This document shows, piece by piece, positions 25,566 to 36,200 of a DNA stretch of 64,000 nucleotides. Where the stretch lies: contig CBDBCU010000005.1 in assembly GCA_965203435.1 (NCBI GenBank), positions 186,001 through 250,000 on the forward strand. Reading direction: 5' to 3'. The stretch comes from CBDBCU01 sp965203435. Its GTDB lineage: Bacteria > Chloroflexota > Dehalococcoidia > Lucifugimonadales > UBA3495. Within the stretch, counting starts at the first letter, position 1. Each line of letters begins with the position of its first letter. The notes beneath the pieces were generated by a model that was not told where the DNA came from, searched no databases, and saw only the letters and a list, made by a program, of their open reading frames with translations. The position numbers and the translations under genes were made by a program.

Positions 25566-26681
25566 CTACCCCTCAGCCGCCGCTTGCAGCACCGCCAGGG
25601 TTTCCTGGGCCGCCCGCCGCCAAGAAAAACGCGCCAGGTTGGCATAGCCCTCCCGCACCAGCCGCGCCCGCAATTCCCCATCCTGCCGCAATTCCAAGAA
25701 AGCTTTGGCAATGCTTTCCACCGACAGGGCATCGAAGTAAAGAGCCCCCGGCCCGCATACCTCCGGCAAACTGCCGTAGCGGGAGGCCGCCAGCGGCAAT
25801 CCGCAGGATTGGGCCTCCAGGGCCGGCAGGCCAAAGCCTTCGTACAGGGACGGGAAAAAGTAGGCCAGGCTGTTGCGGAGAAAGGCAATCTTTTCCCCGT
25901 GGGAAATAAAGCCGGTCGCCACTACCGCATCGCCCAGGCCGGCCCGCTCCAGATAGGTTTTCACTTCCCGATCCAGCTGATGACCCACCAAGACCAACTG
26001 CTCGCCGCCGGGGGCTTTCTGTTGCGCCGCCGCAAAGCCCTCGGCCAACCGCCGGATATTCTTGTACGCCTCGCCGCTGGAAATGGACAGGAAACAATCG
26101 CCGCGGATGCCGTACTTGCCCTTTACCGCCGGCCAATCGGCCGCCGCCATCGCCCCGTCGGTCAGCCCGCCGCCATAGACCACTACCGCCCGGCCGCCCT
26201 CGTCCCCCAACGCCCGCTCAATCCGCTCCTTGGCGAACTGGGAAACGGTGATGACCCCGGCGGCGGAACGCACCGCCCGGGGAGCCAGCAGATTGTAAAT
26301 CAACCGCCGGCCCGCCGAAACGGTTTCGGGAATATCCCGGAAGTTCATATCGTGCAGGATGACCACCGTGGGCAGGCGCGGGGCCATCGGCGACAGGTAG
26401 CCCGGACAGAGCAGGGCATCGCCGCCCAGCTTGGCCGCCAGGGCGTTCATTCCCAACTGCTGATACAGGATGCGGAAGGGCCGATTGCCGCCGCCGACCG
26501 GCGTCCGGTGGCAGGGCAAGCCCAACTCCTCGGCGTAATAGCGGTGATTCCGCCGATTGGTCAGGCAGACCAGCTCCAGCCCCGGCAATTCCCGCAGTTC
26601 CGGCAGCAGACTGTCCACATAAGTCTGCGTCCCCCGATTGCGGCCGGGGACGATGAAAAGCAGATCGACGATGACTTTCAC
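25566..26681 (-). CDS. Glycosyltransferase family 4 protein
   Basis: 371 residues, GT-B fold, cytosolic face of the membrane, retaining transfer from a nucleotide sugar. N-terminal VPGRNRGTQTYVDSLLPEL is the Gly-rich acceptor loop. ILHDMNFRDIPE and GVITVSQFAKERI are typical of the mannosyl/rhamnosyl GT4 group. The C-terminal domain has SISSGEAYKNIRRLAEGF and the donor motif FPSLYEGFGLPALEAQSCGLPLA with the E-x7-E pattern. Last gene of a three-gene operon; its ATG overlaps the stop of the ligase/polymerase gene by 4 bases. Confidence 0.9.
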   Translation of the reverse strand: MKVIVDLLFIVPGRNRGTQTYVDSLLPELRELPGLELVCLTNRRNHRYYAEELGLPCHRTPVGGGNRPFRILYQQLGMNALAAKLGGDALLCPGYLSPMAPRLPTVVILHDMNFRDIPETVSAGRRLIYNLLAPRAVRSAAGVITVSQFAKERIERALGDEGGRAVVVYGGGLTDGAMAAADWPAVKGKYGIRGDCFLSISSGEAYKNIRRLAEGFAAAQQKAPGGEQLVLVGHQLDREVKTYLERAGLGDAVVATGFISHGEKIAFLRNSLAYFFPSLYEGFGLPALEAQSCGLPLAASRYGSLPEVCGPGALYFDALSVESIAKAFLELRQDGELRARLVREGYANLARFSWRRAAQETLAVLQAAAEG

Positions 26682-28273
26682 GATTTTGCCCTCGCCGCTG
26701 CCGCGACCCGGCCGGCGGCTACTCCCCGGGCCGATTTATCCCCGGCCGGCGGCGGCGCGGCCGGGCGGACTCCGGCCGGAGCCGCCCTTTGCCATTGCCA
26801 ACTTTCTACTCCGGCGGCAAAGGCCAGGACAATCCAAAAGTAACGGTCGCTGCTGTGATTGTCAACCAGGTTGATGGTCAGCATCGCGATAAAGGCGCTC
26901 AAAAAAACATTCCGCCACCAAATAGCCGACGCCGCCAAGCCCGCCCGCCGGCGCAGCATTATCCCCAAGGCAAAGGTCAGCAGCGCCAGAAAAGGCAGCG
27001 TTCCCAGCAATCCCGTTTCCGACAATACTTTAAGATAGCCGTTGTGGACGCCGATGGTGATGGTGCCGGGGAAATGCGCTGCCGCCGCTCCCTGAAAAGT
27101 CCGAAATCCGTTGCCGCCGGCCGGATTGGCCGCAAACAGGTCGATCGCCAATCCCCAATTGCGAATTCGCCGTTCATCCGAGGACAGGCGGGTGCGGGTT
27201 TCCCTTTCCCGGCGGACGCCGGTCAACGCCGAGGATTGTTCCCGAGGCAACCTTTCCCGCCGGACGGCATCCTCGGCCAGCAGCCCGGCAAAAAAGCGTT
27301 CATAAGCCGTCAGGCGCTTATCCGCCAAGCGGTCAAAAGCCGTTTTGCCGTAGGGCAGCGTCTGCAACAGCGCAAAGACTCCCACCGCCACCGCCGCGCC
27401 GGCCAGCAGCAGCGGCAGGGCCATCCGCGGCAAAGTCAGCGCCGTCAACGCCGCCAGGATCGCAAACACCAATAGCGCCGCCAGAGCGCCGGAGCGGGAG
27501 CCGCTGACGATTACTCCGAAAATTACCAGAATGACCAGCCCTCCGGCCACCAGGCGGCCGTAGCGGCCGGCGGTCAGCATCAGCCCCCAGCCCACGGCCC
27601 CGGCCAGCAAGCCGAACAAGGCCAGCCGGCTGATGCCGTAGCCCTCCGCCAGAACCGAGGCGTTCAGCGTTCCCCCGGCCACGCCGAAATCGTCCGCCTT
27701 GTCGCCCAAGCGGAGCAAACCGGCCCAATGCCAGCCGGCCATCTTGCGCGTAGCGCAACGTTCCACATCGGCGCATTCCAGGCCCACCGCATCGCTGCCC
27801 CAATAAAACTCCACGAACACCAGCAGAAAGACCAGGGAAACCCCGCCCAGGATGGTCCAGGCAAAGGAACGCAGCCGTCCCTCCTCCCGCAGCCCTTCCA
27901 CTACCATCGCTATTATCACCAGATAAGTGGGCAAGCGCAACAGGGCCAGCAGGGAACGCGCCGAATGGTCGCCCCACAGGAAAGAGAGCATCATCCCCAG
28001 GATGAACAGGAGGGCCAGCCGCTGCGTCCAGGTGGCGGTGAACCGCCGCGCCAGGGCCGCCAATCCCCCGGCGGCCAGGTGGATCCCCAGAAAGGCGGTC
28101 AGAATGGCGACAAAGAGGACGACTTCCAGGGCTTCCGACCAGGTTTTGAGCAGAAACTGCAAGGCGGTCTCGACCAGCAGGGCATAGACCAGCAGCCAAG
28201 AACGGCCCTGAAGGGTTCGCAGCCAATCCCCGGCCGTCGCCCGGAAAGCCCTGATGCGTCCGACTCCGGTCAC
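26678..28273 (-). CDS. O-antigen ligase/polymerase family membrane protein
   Basis: 531 residues with about 11-12 TM helices and one large outer loop (about 300-410) that ends in NPAGGNGFRTFQGAAAAHFPG, VGVHNGYLKVLSETGLLG. The His-Asn-x-Tyr/Leu pattern and following 'ETGLLG' are the Wzy_C/WaaL signature. It would join or polymerise lipid-linked glycans outside the membrane. It sits between flippase and GT4 with 4-base overlaps at both ends, so the three are one translationally coupled operon. Confidence 0.85.
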   Translation of the reverse strand: MTGVGRIRAFRATAGDWLRTLQGRSWLLVYALLVETALQFLLKTWSEALEVVLFVAILTAFLGIHLAAGGLAALARRFTATWTQRLALLFILGMMLSFLWGDHSARSLLALLRLPTYLVIIAMVVEGLREEGRLRSFAWTILGGVSLVFLLVFVEFYWGSDAVGLECADVERCATRKMAGWHWAGLLRLGDKADDFGVAGGTLNASVLAEGYGISRLALFGLLAGAVGWGLMLTAGRYGRLVAGGLVILVIFGVIVSGSRSGALAALLVFAILAALTALTLPRMALPLLLAGAAVAVGVFALLQTLPYGKTAFDRLADKRLTAYERFFAGLLAEDAVRRERLPREQSSALTGVRRERETRTRLSSDERRIRNWGLAIDLFAANPAGGNGFRTFQGAAAAHFPGTITIGVHNGYLKVLSETGLLGTLPFLALLTFALGIMLRRRAGLAASAIWWRNVFLSAFIAMLTINLVDNHSSDRYFWIVLAFAAGVESWQWQRAAPAGVRPAAPPPAGDKSARGVAAGRVAAAARAKS

Positions 28274-29628
28274 GGCCCGCCCTCCGCCGCCGGCAGCTGA
28301 TAAGTCTGCCGGAAAATCCGCAGGGCCGCCGGCAGAATGACCGCCGCAAAGACCAGGGCTTGAACGGTAAAGGCGATGGCCGCGCCCTCGGCCCCTTGCC
28401 CCCGGGCCAGCCAGAAAATGACCGCCCCTTGGGCCGCCACGGCCGCCAGCAACGCCGCCAGATGCGGCCCGGCCCGCCCGGCCGCCGCCGGCAGCCCATA
28501 CAAGGCCGACAGGCCGGCCAGAACCGCCGCCCCCGGCAGCATTATCAGCAACGAACTCCCGGCCGCGGCGAACTCCGGGCCGTAAAGCAGGCGGATAATC
28601 GGCTGATGCAGCAGAAACAGCAATCCATATCCCCCAACGGCCGCCACGACCGCCAGCAAGGTAAAGCGGCGGGACAGGCTCCGCAACACCGCCCCGTTAG
28701 CCCCGAACCACTGCCGGCTGTATTCCGCCTGCACCCCATAGGCCAAGGACCGGAAGGGCAGCACGGCGGCGTCAATCACATAGCGGGCCGCCCGGTACAA
28801 ACCCACCTGCGCCGGCCCGGTCAATCCCGCCAGCAGCAGGACATCGGCTTGAGTATGCAGGGCCTCGACCGAGGAACGGCCAAAGGCAGCCAACTGAAAG
28901 CGCCGGATGTCCCGCGGCGCCCTTACCGACCAGGAGCGCAGCAGGCCCGGGATGCCGGCCGCCCCAGCAAAAACCGCCGCCAATAGCAGCAATCCGCCGC
29001 CCAACACGGCGGCCTTGACCACCGAGGCCAGGGCTACCGGCAACAGTCCGCCGCCGGCCAGGCCCACCCCCAGCAGCGCGATTACGCCGGCCAAAGCGCT
29101 GGCGGCGACCACCCCGAAACCCCAGCGCAATCGGTCGGCCAAGCGCAACACCGCCATGCTTTCCCCGGACACCGCCGTCAAAATTCCGGTAAGGCTGTAA
29201 ATCAGCAGTACCGGCCCATAGGCGGCGTCGACCCAATTCAGCCAGCCGGCGGCGATCACGGTCAGCAGAGCAATCAGTCCGTAGGCCAGCAACCGCAAGC
29301 CCAACGCCGCGCCCAGCGCCAGCCGCAGCACCTGCCCGGCCTCCGCCCGCCGTCCGGCGGCAATGCTGCGCGTTACATAGGTGGTAATGACTTCCTCCCC
29401 CGGCATCGTCGCCAAGCCGAAAATCAGCGTAGCCGCGGCGATGATGATGACCAGTACGCCAAAATCCTCCGGCCCCAAAATCCGCGCCGCCAACGAAAAC
29501 TGCGCCAGACTGCCCAGGGTCTGCGCCGCCGTCATTCCCCCCAGCCACAGGGTCTGCCGGGCGGCCCGCCGATTGGATGGGGGCAAAAGCCGCTGGAGCA
29601 AATCGGCTGCGCCGTTTTTCAAGGCCAT
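28270..29628 (-). CDS. Polysaccharide flippase (Wzx/MOP superfamily)
   Basis: 452 residues, 12-14 TM helices. LWLGGMTAAQTLGSLAQFSLAARILGPEDFGVLVI is the typical first two helices of the PST/Wzx group, and a charged loop YRAARYVIDAAVLPFRSL with a YSRQWFGANG segment follows in the middle. It would move lipid-linked oligosaccharides across the membrane to meet the ligase encoded next. First gene of the operon. Confidence 0.85.
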   Translation of the reverse strand: MALKNGAADLLQRLLPPSNRRAARQTLWLGGMTAAQTLGSLAQFSLAARILGPEDFGVLVIIIAAATLIFGLATMPGEEVITTYVTRSIAAGRRAEAGQVLRLALGAALGLRLLAYGLIALLTVIAAGWLNWVDAAYGPVLLIYSLTGILTAVSGESMAVLRLADRLRWGFGVVAASALAGVIALLGVGLAGGGLLPVALASVVKAAVLGGGLLLLAAVFAGAAGIPGLLRSWSVRAPRDIRRFQLAAFGRSSVEALHTQADVLLLAGLTGPAQVGLYRAARYVIDAAVLPFRSLAYGVQAEYSRQWFGANGAVLRSLSRRFTLLAVVAAVGGYGLLFLLHQPIIRLLYGPEFAAAGSSLLIMLPGAAVLAGLSALYGLPAAAGRAGPHLAALLAAVAAQGAVIFWLARGQGAEGAAIAFTVQALVFAAVILPAALRIFRQTYQLPAAEGGP

Positions 29629-29692
29629 CTACTCCGTCGGTGTTTCCCGTCCCGCCGCCGCCATTCCGGGGCGCGGCATTGGGGATGCCCTT

Positions 29693-29701
29693 TTTATACC
29701 A
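29693..29701 (-). promoter_or_regulatory. Promoter of the flippase-ligase-GT4 operon
   Basis: Extended -10 TGGTATAAA on the minus strand, leader of about 60 bases. Confidence 0.45.
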
Positions 29702-29785
29702 CAACTAAACCGCCGCTGCCACTAACCCCCGGCGGCAGATTCGGGCAATGGCGCAAAATACCCGTCCTTCCCGCCGCCCTCTCTA

Positions 29786-30053
29786 CCGTCCTTCCCGCGT
29801 ACGCGGGAATCCCGCGCCGGCCTACCGTCATTCCCGCGTAAGCGGGAATCCCGCCGCCCCGCAACCATCAATCCCGCCGCCCTTTCTACCGTCATTCCCG
29901 CGTAAGCGGGAATCCCGCCGCCCCACAACCATCAATTCCGCCGCTCTTTCTACCGTCATTCTCGCGTAAGCGGGAATCCCGCCGCTGCTGACGGATTCTG
30001 CGGTATCATAAGGCAATACCGTTCAGGATTCCCGCTTACGCGGGAAGGACGGT
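29786..30053. repeat. Repeat B cluster
   Basis: Four forward cores (near 29786, 29826, 29889, 29952) spaced by about 63 bp and one inverted core closing at 30053. The middle units share the spacer CCGCCCC(A/G)CAACCATCAATTCCGCCG, a local tandem amplification. With repeat D it fills the 576-bp gap. Confidence 0.8.
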
Positions 30054-30076
30054 AGCAAAGCCGCAACCACCCTACT

Positions 30077-30170
30077 ATGTCATTCCGAGCGTAGCCGAGG
30101 AATCTAAAGATCCTGAAATGGATTCAAGGTCGGGCATTTCAGATTCCTCGGCTACGCTCGGAATGACATA
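30077..30170. repeat. Repeat D
   Basis: Arms TATGTCATTCCGAGCGTAGC and GCTACGCTCGGAATGACATA around a 40-bp centre; second copy at 42420. Confidence 0.8.
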
Positions 30171-30204
30171 AGGGCGGAGTCGGCAGGCCATTGCCCCCTC
30201 GCCC

Positions 30205-32961
30205 TCACCGTTCTACCAGCAATTCCGCCGCCCACACTTCCCCTTGCCCCGGAACATACTGGCCGGTGCGAATTGCCTTGATGGGATAGTCCGGCAAAGG
30301 AATGGCGGCCAAGCATTTGCCATCGAAAAGGCCGCCGCGGCGGGCAAAGGCAAAGTCTAAATTGGCAAAGCCGGCGGCTTGCCGTTCTGCCGGCAAATCA
30401 GCCACATCCTCCGGGATAATGTGCAGGAAAAAGGCGGCCGCCGTATCCGCCGCGGCGCAGGTTTCCCGCAAGTAAAGCAGCCGGTCGTCTTGCCGGTACA
30501 GGTCAAAGACTGCCCGGGCCGCCGGGGGACGATCGGACAAAGCGGCGTAGGCCGCCCGCAGGATGCCGGGGTCGGCCGGCGGGTAGAGGTTGACCGCCCA
30601 CCTCCCATCCTGCCCGGTGTGGATTTCCGCAAGGGGATAGTCGGGCAGGGGTACTATTGCCACGCACTCCCCACTGGGCCGTCCGCCATAATCCGACAGT
30701 CTGAAATCCCGGCTTTCGTAACCGCCGCCGCCTTGATAATCCGCCGGCAAATCGAACAACCTTTCCGGGTAGAGCCGCAGGGTTAGGCCGGTCGCATATT
30801 CAGCATCGGAGCAATCCCTTTTGGCGTAGAGCAGGCGGGGGCGGCCGGCAGTACCCCGGTCGAGGAAAACCTCAAAGGAATCCGGGCCGGCCGGCGGATT
30901 TTGCCGCCGATATTCAGCAATCAATTCCCCCAAGCCGGGCCGGGACAGGCTGTAAAGTTCCTCCCATAAAGGCAGACCTACCGGCCCGAAGTTGCCCAAG
31001 TTGCGCTGACTCAGGATAAGATTGCCCGACACATAATCCGGCAGTTGGATAACCGCCAGGCAAAGCTCCCCCAAGCGTACCCGGTGATTGCTGAAAAGGT
31101 CATCGGCCCGGGAGCCGCGGAAAGGCAGCTGCCGGCTTTCCGCCGGCCGGGGCAGAACCTTGACGCCAAACCACCTATCCCTTTCCGCCGCCGGGCAGTT
31201 TTCCCGTACAAAGGTCAGCCGTTGGCCGTAGCGATAAACCTTGTAATCAGCGCGGATAATGGGTTCGTTGGCAAGGGCATCGCGGTACAATTCCCGATAG
31301 GCGGCTTGGGCGGCGGCGGTCATCCGGGCGGCGTCCAGCGGCCGCAGGGCTATCAAGGTATTGTTATAAAAGCGGCGGGGATACGCCGAATTAAAAGCCA
31401 CATCCGGGCGGCTGGAATCCAACTGATAAATCAGTTCATAATCGGCGTTGCGGCCGCCGTCGGCGGTAAGCAACCGCCGCCGCGCTTCCGGCGGCAGAAC
31501 TTCCAATTGCCACCGCTGGGCTACCCGCGCGGTCAAGGTTTCCTCGGGATGAAGTTCGGTCAGATATTCCAATCCCTCCCGATGCGCCACGCTTACCGTG
31601 TCAATAAAATACTGCGTCCGCAGCTGTTCCGGGGTCGTCCGATCCGCCAGAAAGTTGAAATATACCTGCTGAAAGGGATGAATTTGCGCCATCGAGAGCA
31701 GTATCAATCCCAATCCCAAGCCGGCCAGCCCGTACACCCCGGCCAGCCCGATGCGCCGCCGGGCCAGGGCGGTCGTCATCCAATGCAGCCCCCCGGCCGC
31801 CAGCAGGCAAAAGGGCGCATAGATAAAATACAACTGCCGCCAGCCGATAGTCTGATTGGGGTTCAGCAGGGCGGCCGCCAGCAGCGGCAGCAGAAAGCAA
31901 GCCAGCAACACCAGTTGCAAGCGCAGCTTGGTATTGCAGAAAGCCGCTCCGGGCCGGCGGCAAATCCCGGCCGCGGCCGCCGCCATTCCTATAAAGCCCA
32001 GCAGCAATATCAACGGCGGCGTGGTGATGCCGAACCAGACCGCATTGTAATGCGGCGGCAGTTCATCGGACGGAATCAATTCCCCCTGGAACAGCTGCGG
32101 CCAGACGGTGGGATGATTGACCGTCAAGTTAAGGCTGGTCGCTATATAGTCCACCGGGTTGGCCCAAGCGTAGGGCGCCAGAGCATACACCGTCAGCCCG
32201 CCGGTCAACAAGAACAGCCCGGCTGTTAATAGGATTCTTTTCCGTTGCGGCCCAGCTCCGGCATAAAACCAGTCCATCCCGCGCAGGGCGATAACGGCGG
32301 GAAAGAGCATTATCCCCATAATCCGCAGGTTGGTCAGCAATCCCACCGCCACGCCCAGCAGGACAAAAGCCGCGATAGTATCCTTGCGGAAAGCCCGTTC
32401 CAGCAGGTAAAGGGCAATCATCAACATACTGAGCAAGGGCAGGTCTTTGCTGTTGAGGTAGGAATTGACATAGATGCGGGGGTGCAGCAGGAAAAGCAGC
32501 AGGGTCAAAAGGGCAATCCCGCGGCTGCCGGTAAGCCGATAAGCCAGCCGCCAGCAAAAGAAAGCCCCAACGATAAAGAACAGGTGGGTAAGGGTTAAGC
32601 GGAGGCGGTGGGCATAGTAATAATCCTCCAATCCCAGCGCCTGCTCGGTCAACAGCAACGGCAGCTCAAAGGCAATGCCGTAAAAGCGGTCGGAAGGTAC
32701 AATCTGCCGGTCGTCCCCGGCGGTCTTGAGCCGGAAGTCGTCATAATCGGCGCGGCCCAATATATAGTCCAGGTTGGCCCGGGCGATTTGACGCTGGATC
32801 TGTTCATCGATGCCGCTGCCATAATCCCCAGCCAGGATAATGCCGGCCAGCAGAAAGAGGGCGCAGATAAGCAGGCCGCCGCGGTCGGCCAGGAAGTTCA
32901 ACGCCGCCGCCCGGCCCCCGCCGGCCCAGGGCGGGGCTATATGACGCAGCGGCGGCAGCAT
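30205..32961 (-). CDS. GT39-like glycosyltransferase with 3 C-terminal two-Cys modules (paralog 3)
   Basis: 918 residues from ATG 32961; the open frame runs further upstream through repeats A and C, but the leaderless promoter fixes the start. Outer-loop motif GDYGSGIDEQIQ keeps Asp-Glu. Modules near residues 573, 697 and 817; the first (YGQRLTFVRENCPAAERDRWFGV) is the divergent 'cap' type, the last (DRLLYLRETCAAADTAAAFFLH) the standard type. Ends with the shared tail HTGQ/RTGQYVPGQGEVWAAELLVER. Confidence 0.85.
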   Translation of the reverse strand: MLPPLRHIAPPWAGGGRAAALNFLADRGGLLICALFLLAGIILAGDYGSGIDEQIQRQIARANLDYILGRADYDDFRLKTAGDDRQIVPSDRFYGIAFELPLLLTEQALGLEDYYYAHRLRLTLTHLFFIVGAFFCWRLAYRLTGSRGIALLTLLLFLLHPRIYVNSYLNSKDLPLLSMLMIALYLLERAFRKDTIAAFVLLGVAVGLLTNLRIMGIMLFPAVIALRGMDWFYAGAGPQRKRILLTAGLFLLTGGLTVYALAPYAWANPVDYIATSLNLTVNHPTVWPQLFQGELIPSDELPPHYNAVWFGITTPPLILLLGFIGMAAAAAGICRRPGAAFCNTKLRLQLVLLACFLLPLLAAALLNPNQTIGWRQLYFIYAPFCLLAAGGLHWMTTALARRRIGLAGVYGLAGLGLGLILLSMAQIHPFQQVYFNFLADRTTPEQLRTQYFIDTVSVAHREGLEYLTELHPEETLTARVAQRWQLEVLPPEARRRLLTADGGRNADYELIYQLDSSRPDVAFNSAYPRRFYNNTLIALRPLDAARMTAAAQAAYRELYRDALANEPIIRADYKVYRYGQRLTFVRENCPAAERDRWFGVKVLPRPAESRQLPFRGSRADDLFSNHRVRLGELCLAVIQLPDYVSGNLILSQRNLGNFGPVGLPLWEELYSLSRPGLGELIAEYRRQNPPAGPDSFEVFLDRGTAGRPRLLYAKRDCSDAEYATGLTLRLYPERLFDLPADYQGGGGYESRDFRLSDYGGRPSGECVAIVPLPDYPLAEIHTGQDGRWAVNLYPPADPGILRAAYAALSDRPPAARAVFDLYRQDDRLLYLRETCAAADTAAAFFLHIIPEDVADLPAERQAAGFANLDFAFARRGGLFDGKCLAAIPLPDYPIKAIRTGQYVPGQGEVWAAELLVER

Positions 32962-32977
32962 AGGCCGGATTATAGCA
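32961..32977 (-). promoter_or_regulatory. Leaderless promoter of GT39-like gene 3
   Basis: TGCTATAAT, 7 bases, ATG; same bases as genes 1 and 2 up to the start codon. Confidence 0.8.
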
Positions 32978-33008
32978 TAAGGGGATGGCGGTTCGGTTGC
33001 GGCCGCTT

Positions 33009-33043
33009 CATCCTTCAACCAGTTCAGGATGAGCGGAAACCCC
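33009..33043. repeat. Repeat C
   Basis: CATCCTTCAACCAGTTCAGGATGAGCGGAAA. Confidence 0.7.
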
Positions 33044-33082
33044 GCCGTCACCCTTTTACCGTCCTTCCCAAGCCGCGGGGAC

Positions 33083-33199
33083 GGATTCAAACATGGATAG
33101 ACAGGATTCTCATATCTGATTAGAACGGTACTGGTCGTCAACCACCGTTCTACAGCTACCCAAAATCCTGTCTATCCTGTCTATCCATGTTTGAATCCG
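33083..33199. repeat. Repeat A, full element
   Basis: The cleanest copy: GATTCAAACATGGATAGACA ... TGTCTATCCATGTTTGAATC as outer arms of about 20 bp, inner GAACGGTACTGG / CCACCGTTC. Confidence 0.8.
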
Positions 33200-33213
33200 T
33201 CCCCCCGCCCGCC

Positions 33214-36200
33214 TCAGGGGGACACCGGCAAAGTCACCACCCACAACTCCCCCTGGCCGGGGATGTGCTGGCCGGTGCGGATCGCTTTGACCGGGTAGTC
33301 GGGCAGGGGGACTGACGCCAGACACTTGCCGTCGATATGGCCGCCCCAATGGTCAAAGGCAAAATCCCGGTTGGCAAAGCCGGCGGCTTGCCGTGCCGGG
33401 GGCAAATCGGCGGTATTTTCCGGGATGATATGCAGGATAAAGCCGGCCGCCGTATCCGCCGCCGCGCAGGATTCCCGCAAATAAATCAGCCGGTTGTGGC
33501 GCAGATACAAGTCATAGACCGCCCGGGCCGCCGGCTCCCGCTTGGCTAAAGACTGATATACCGCCGCCAAGCGGCCCGGGTCGGCCGGCGGGTACAAGTC
33601 CGCAGCCCATACTCCGGCCTGCCCGGTGCGGATTGATGCGATGGGATAGCCGGGCAGAGGAACTGCCGCCAGACACTTGCCGTCAAAAGAGCCGCCCCAA
33701 CGCTCAAAAACAAAATCCCGGTTGTCAAAGCCGACCGGCCGCCGTTCCTCCGGCAATACGGCGGCATCCTCCGGGACTATGTGCAGGAAAAAGCCGGCCG
33801 CCGTGTCCGCCGCCGCGCAGGATTCCCGCAAATAAATCAGCCGATTATCCCGCAGATACAGGGCAAAGGCGGCTTGAGCCGACGGTTGACTTGCGGACAC
33901 GGCGGCATAGACCCCTTGCAAGACGCCGGGGGCGGCCGGCGGATACAAGTTGACTTCCCAACCCTCCTCTTGCCCGGTGCGGATGGCGGCTACGGGATAA
34001 TCGGGCATCGGGACGGCCGCCAGACATTCCCCATCCAACCGGCTGCCATAACGCGCCAGAGAAAAATCCCGGTTGTCCTGGCCGCTTTTCCAGAGGTAGA
34101 AAGGCAAATCCGCCGGATTTTCCGGGTAGATATGCAGGAATACCGGGGTTTCGTATGCGGCGGTAGAACAGTCGCCTTTGGCGTAAAGCAGGCGCTGGCG
34201 GCCCGCCGCCCGGTCAAGGAAAACGGCAAAAGCCTCCGGCGCGGCCGGATCCGGCCGCCCTTGCGCGCTCAGTTCCCACAGGCCGGGTTGCGACAGGCTG
34301 TAAAACTTTTCCCACACCGGATCCCCCTCCGGCTCGTATTGGCCCAGGTTGCGCCGGGACAGGATGATGTCGCCGCCGGCCGCCGCCGGCAGTTGGATAA
34401 CCGCCAGGCAAAGCTCCCCCAGCTGTACCCGGTGATTGCTGAAAGATGCCGCGGGGCCGGGCTGCCACCAATCCGGCGGCGCGGTTTCCGGGGCCGGCGG
34501 AAAGGGCCGGACGCCAAACCAGGCCTCGGGAGCCGCCGGGGGGCAGTTTTCCTTGACCAAAACCAGCCGATGGCCCTGACGATAAACATTATAATCGGCG
34601 CGGATAATGGGTGCATCGGCTAGGGCTTGCTGATATATTTCCCGGTAGGCGGCTAGGGCGGCGGCGGTCATCCGGGCGGCGTCCATGGGCCGCAAGGCGA
34701 CCAGGGGATTGGCATAGCGGCGGATATAACGGGCATTAAAGGCCAAGTCGGGCCGGCTGCGGTCGTTCCCTTGCTCCACCAATTCATAATCGGCGCGGCG
34801 GTCGGGGCCGGCAATAAGCAAATCCCGCCGGGCCGCCGCCGGCAGAATTTCCCAATGCCGCGCATAGTCCATCCGCACCGCCAGCGTCTCCCCGGGATGC
34901 AATTCCCGCAGATATTCCAACGCATCCCGGTGCGCCAGCTGCCAGTAATCCAAATCATACTGCGCCCCCAGCGCCCCCGGCGTAGTCCGATCGGTCAGAA
35001 AGTTGAAATAAACCGGCTGCAAAGGATGCAGTTGTATCAGCTGCAACAGCAGCAATACCAAGCCGGCCGCCGCCAGCCCGTACATCCCCACCCGCCAACG
35101 CCGCCGCCGGGATAGAGCGGCCGCCAGCCAACCGCCGCCCAGGGCCGCCAGCAGGCAGAAAGGCGCATAGAGGAAATAGAAATGCCGCCAACCGTCGTAC
35201 TGATTGGCATCCAGCAGGATGGCCGCCAGCGGCGGCAGCAGGAAAGCGGCCAACAGCAGTAGCAGAAAGCGCATCCGGCCGTTGCGGAAAACCGCCCCGG
35301 GCCGGCGGATACCCTCTACCGCTACCGCCGCCATCCCGACCAGTCCCAGCAGCAGAAACAGCGGCGGCGTGGTGATAGCAAACCAGGTGGCGGCGTAATG
35401 CGGCGGCAGCTCGTCGGAAAACAGCCATTCCCCCTGGAATAGCTGCGGCCAGATAGTCGGATGATTGACCGTCAAGGCAAAGTTAGCGGTCAGATAGTCA
35501 ATAGGATTAGTCCAGGCGTAGGGCGACAGGGCGTACACCGTCAGTCCGGCGGTCAAGGTGAACAGCCCGGCGGTCCGTAGGATTCCTTTCCGTTCTTGCC
35601 AAGTCCCGGCGTAAAACCAATCCAATCCCCGCATTGCCAAGACCGCCGGCAGCAGCATTAGCCCCATAATCCGCAGGTTGGTCAGCGCTCCCACCCCTAT
35701 CCCCAGCAGCAGGAAAGCGCCAATCGTATCCCGGCGGAAAGCCCGTTCCAGCAGGTAGAGGGCTATTGCGAACAGGGTGAGAAAAGGCAGGTCTTTGGAA
35801 TTGACGAAAGAATGGCCGTAGATGCGGGGATGCAGCAGGAAAAGCAGCAGGGCTAACAGGGCAATCCACCGATTGTTGAACAGCCGCCAAGCCAGCCGGT
35901 AGCAACAGAAAGCCCCGACGATAAAGAACAGGTGGGTCAGCGTTAGGCGCAGCCGGTGGACATAATGGTAATCCTCGATCCCCAAGACGCGCTCGGCCAA
36001 TAGCAGCGGCAGCTCCAAGGCCATGCCATAAACCCGGTCGTGGTAATGGTAGATATTCCGATCCAGGCGGTCGGCTTGCCCCCGGATATAGTCCAGATTG
36101 ACCGCGGCCGTTTGCCGCTGATTCGGCTCATCGGGGCCGATGCCGTAATCCCCGGCCGTGGCCAAGCCGACCAGCAGAAAAAGGGCGCAAAGCAGCAGGC

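Noticed and set aside
29786..30053. CRISPR array
   Set aside because: The regularly spaced units are palindromic repeat B cores with shared, not unique, spacers, and no cas genes are present.
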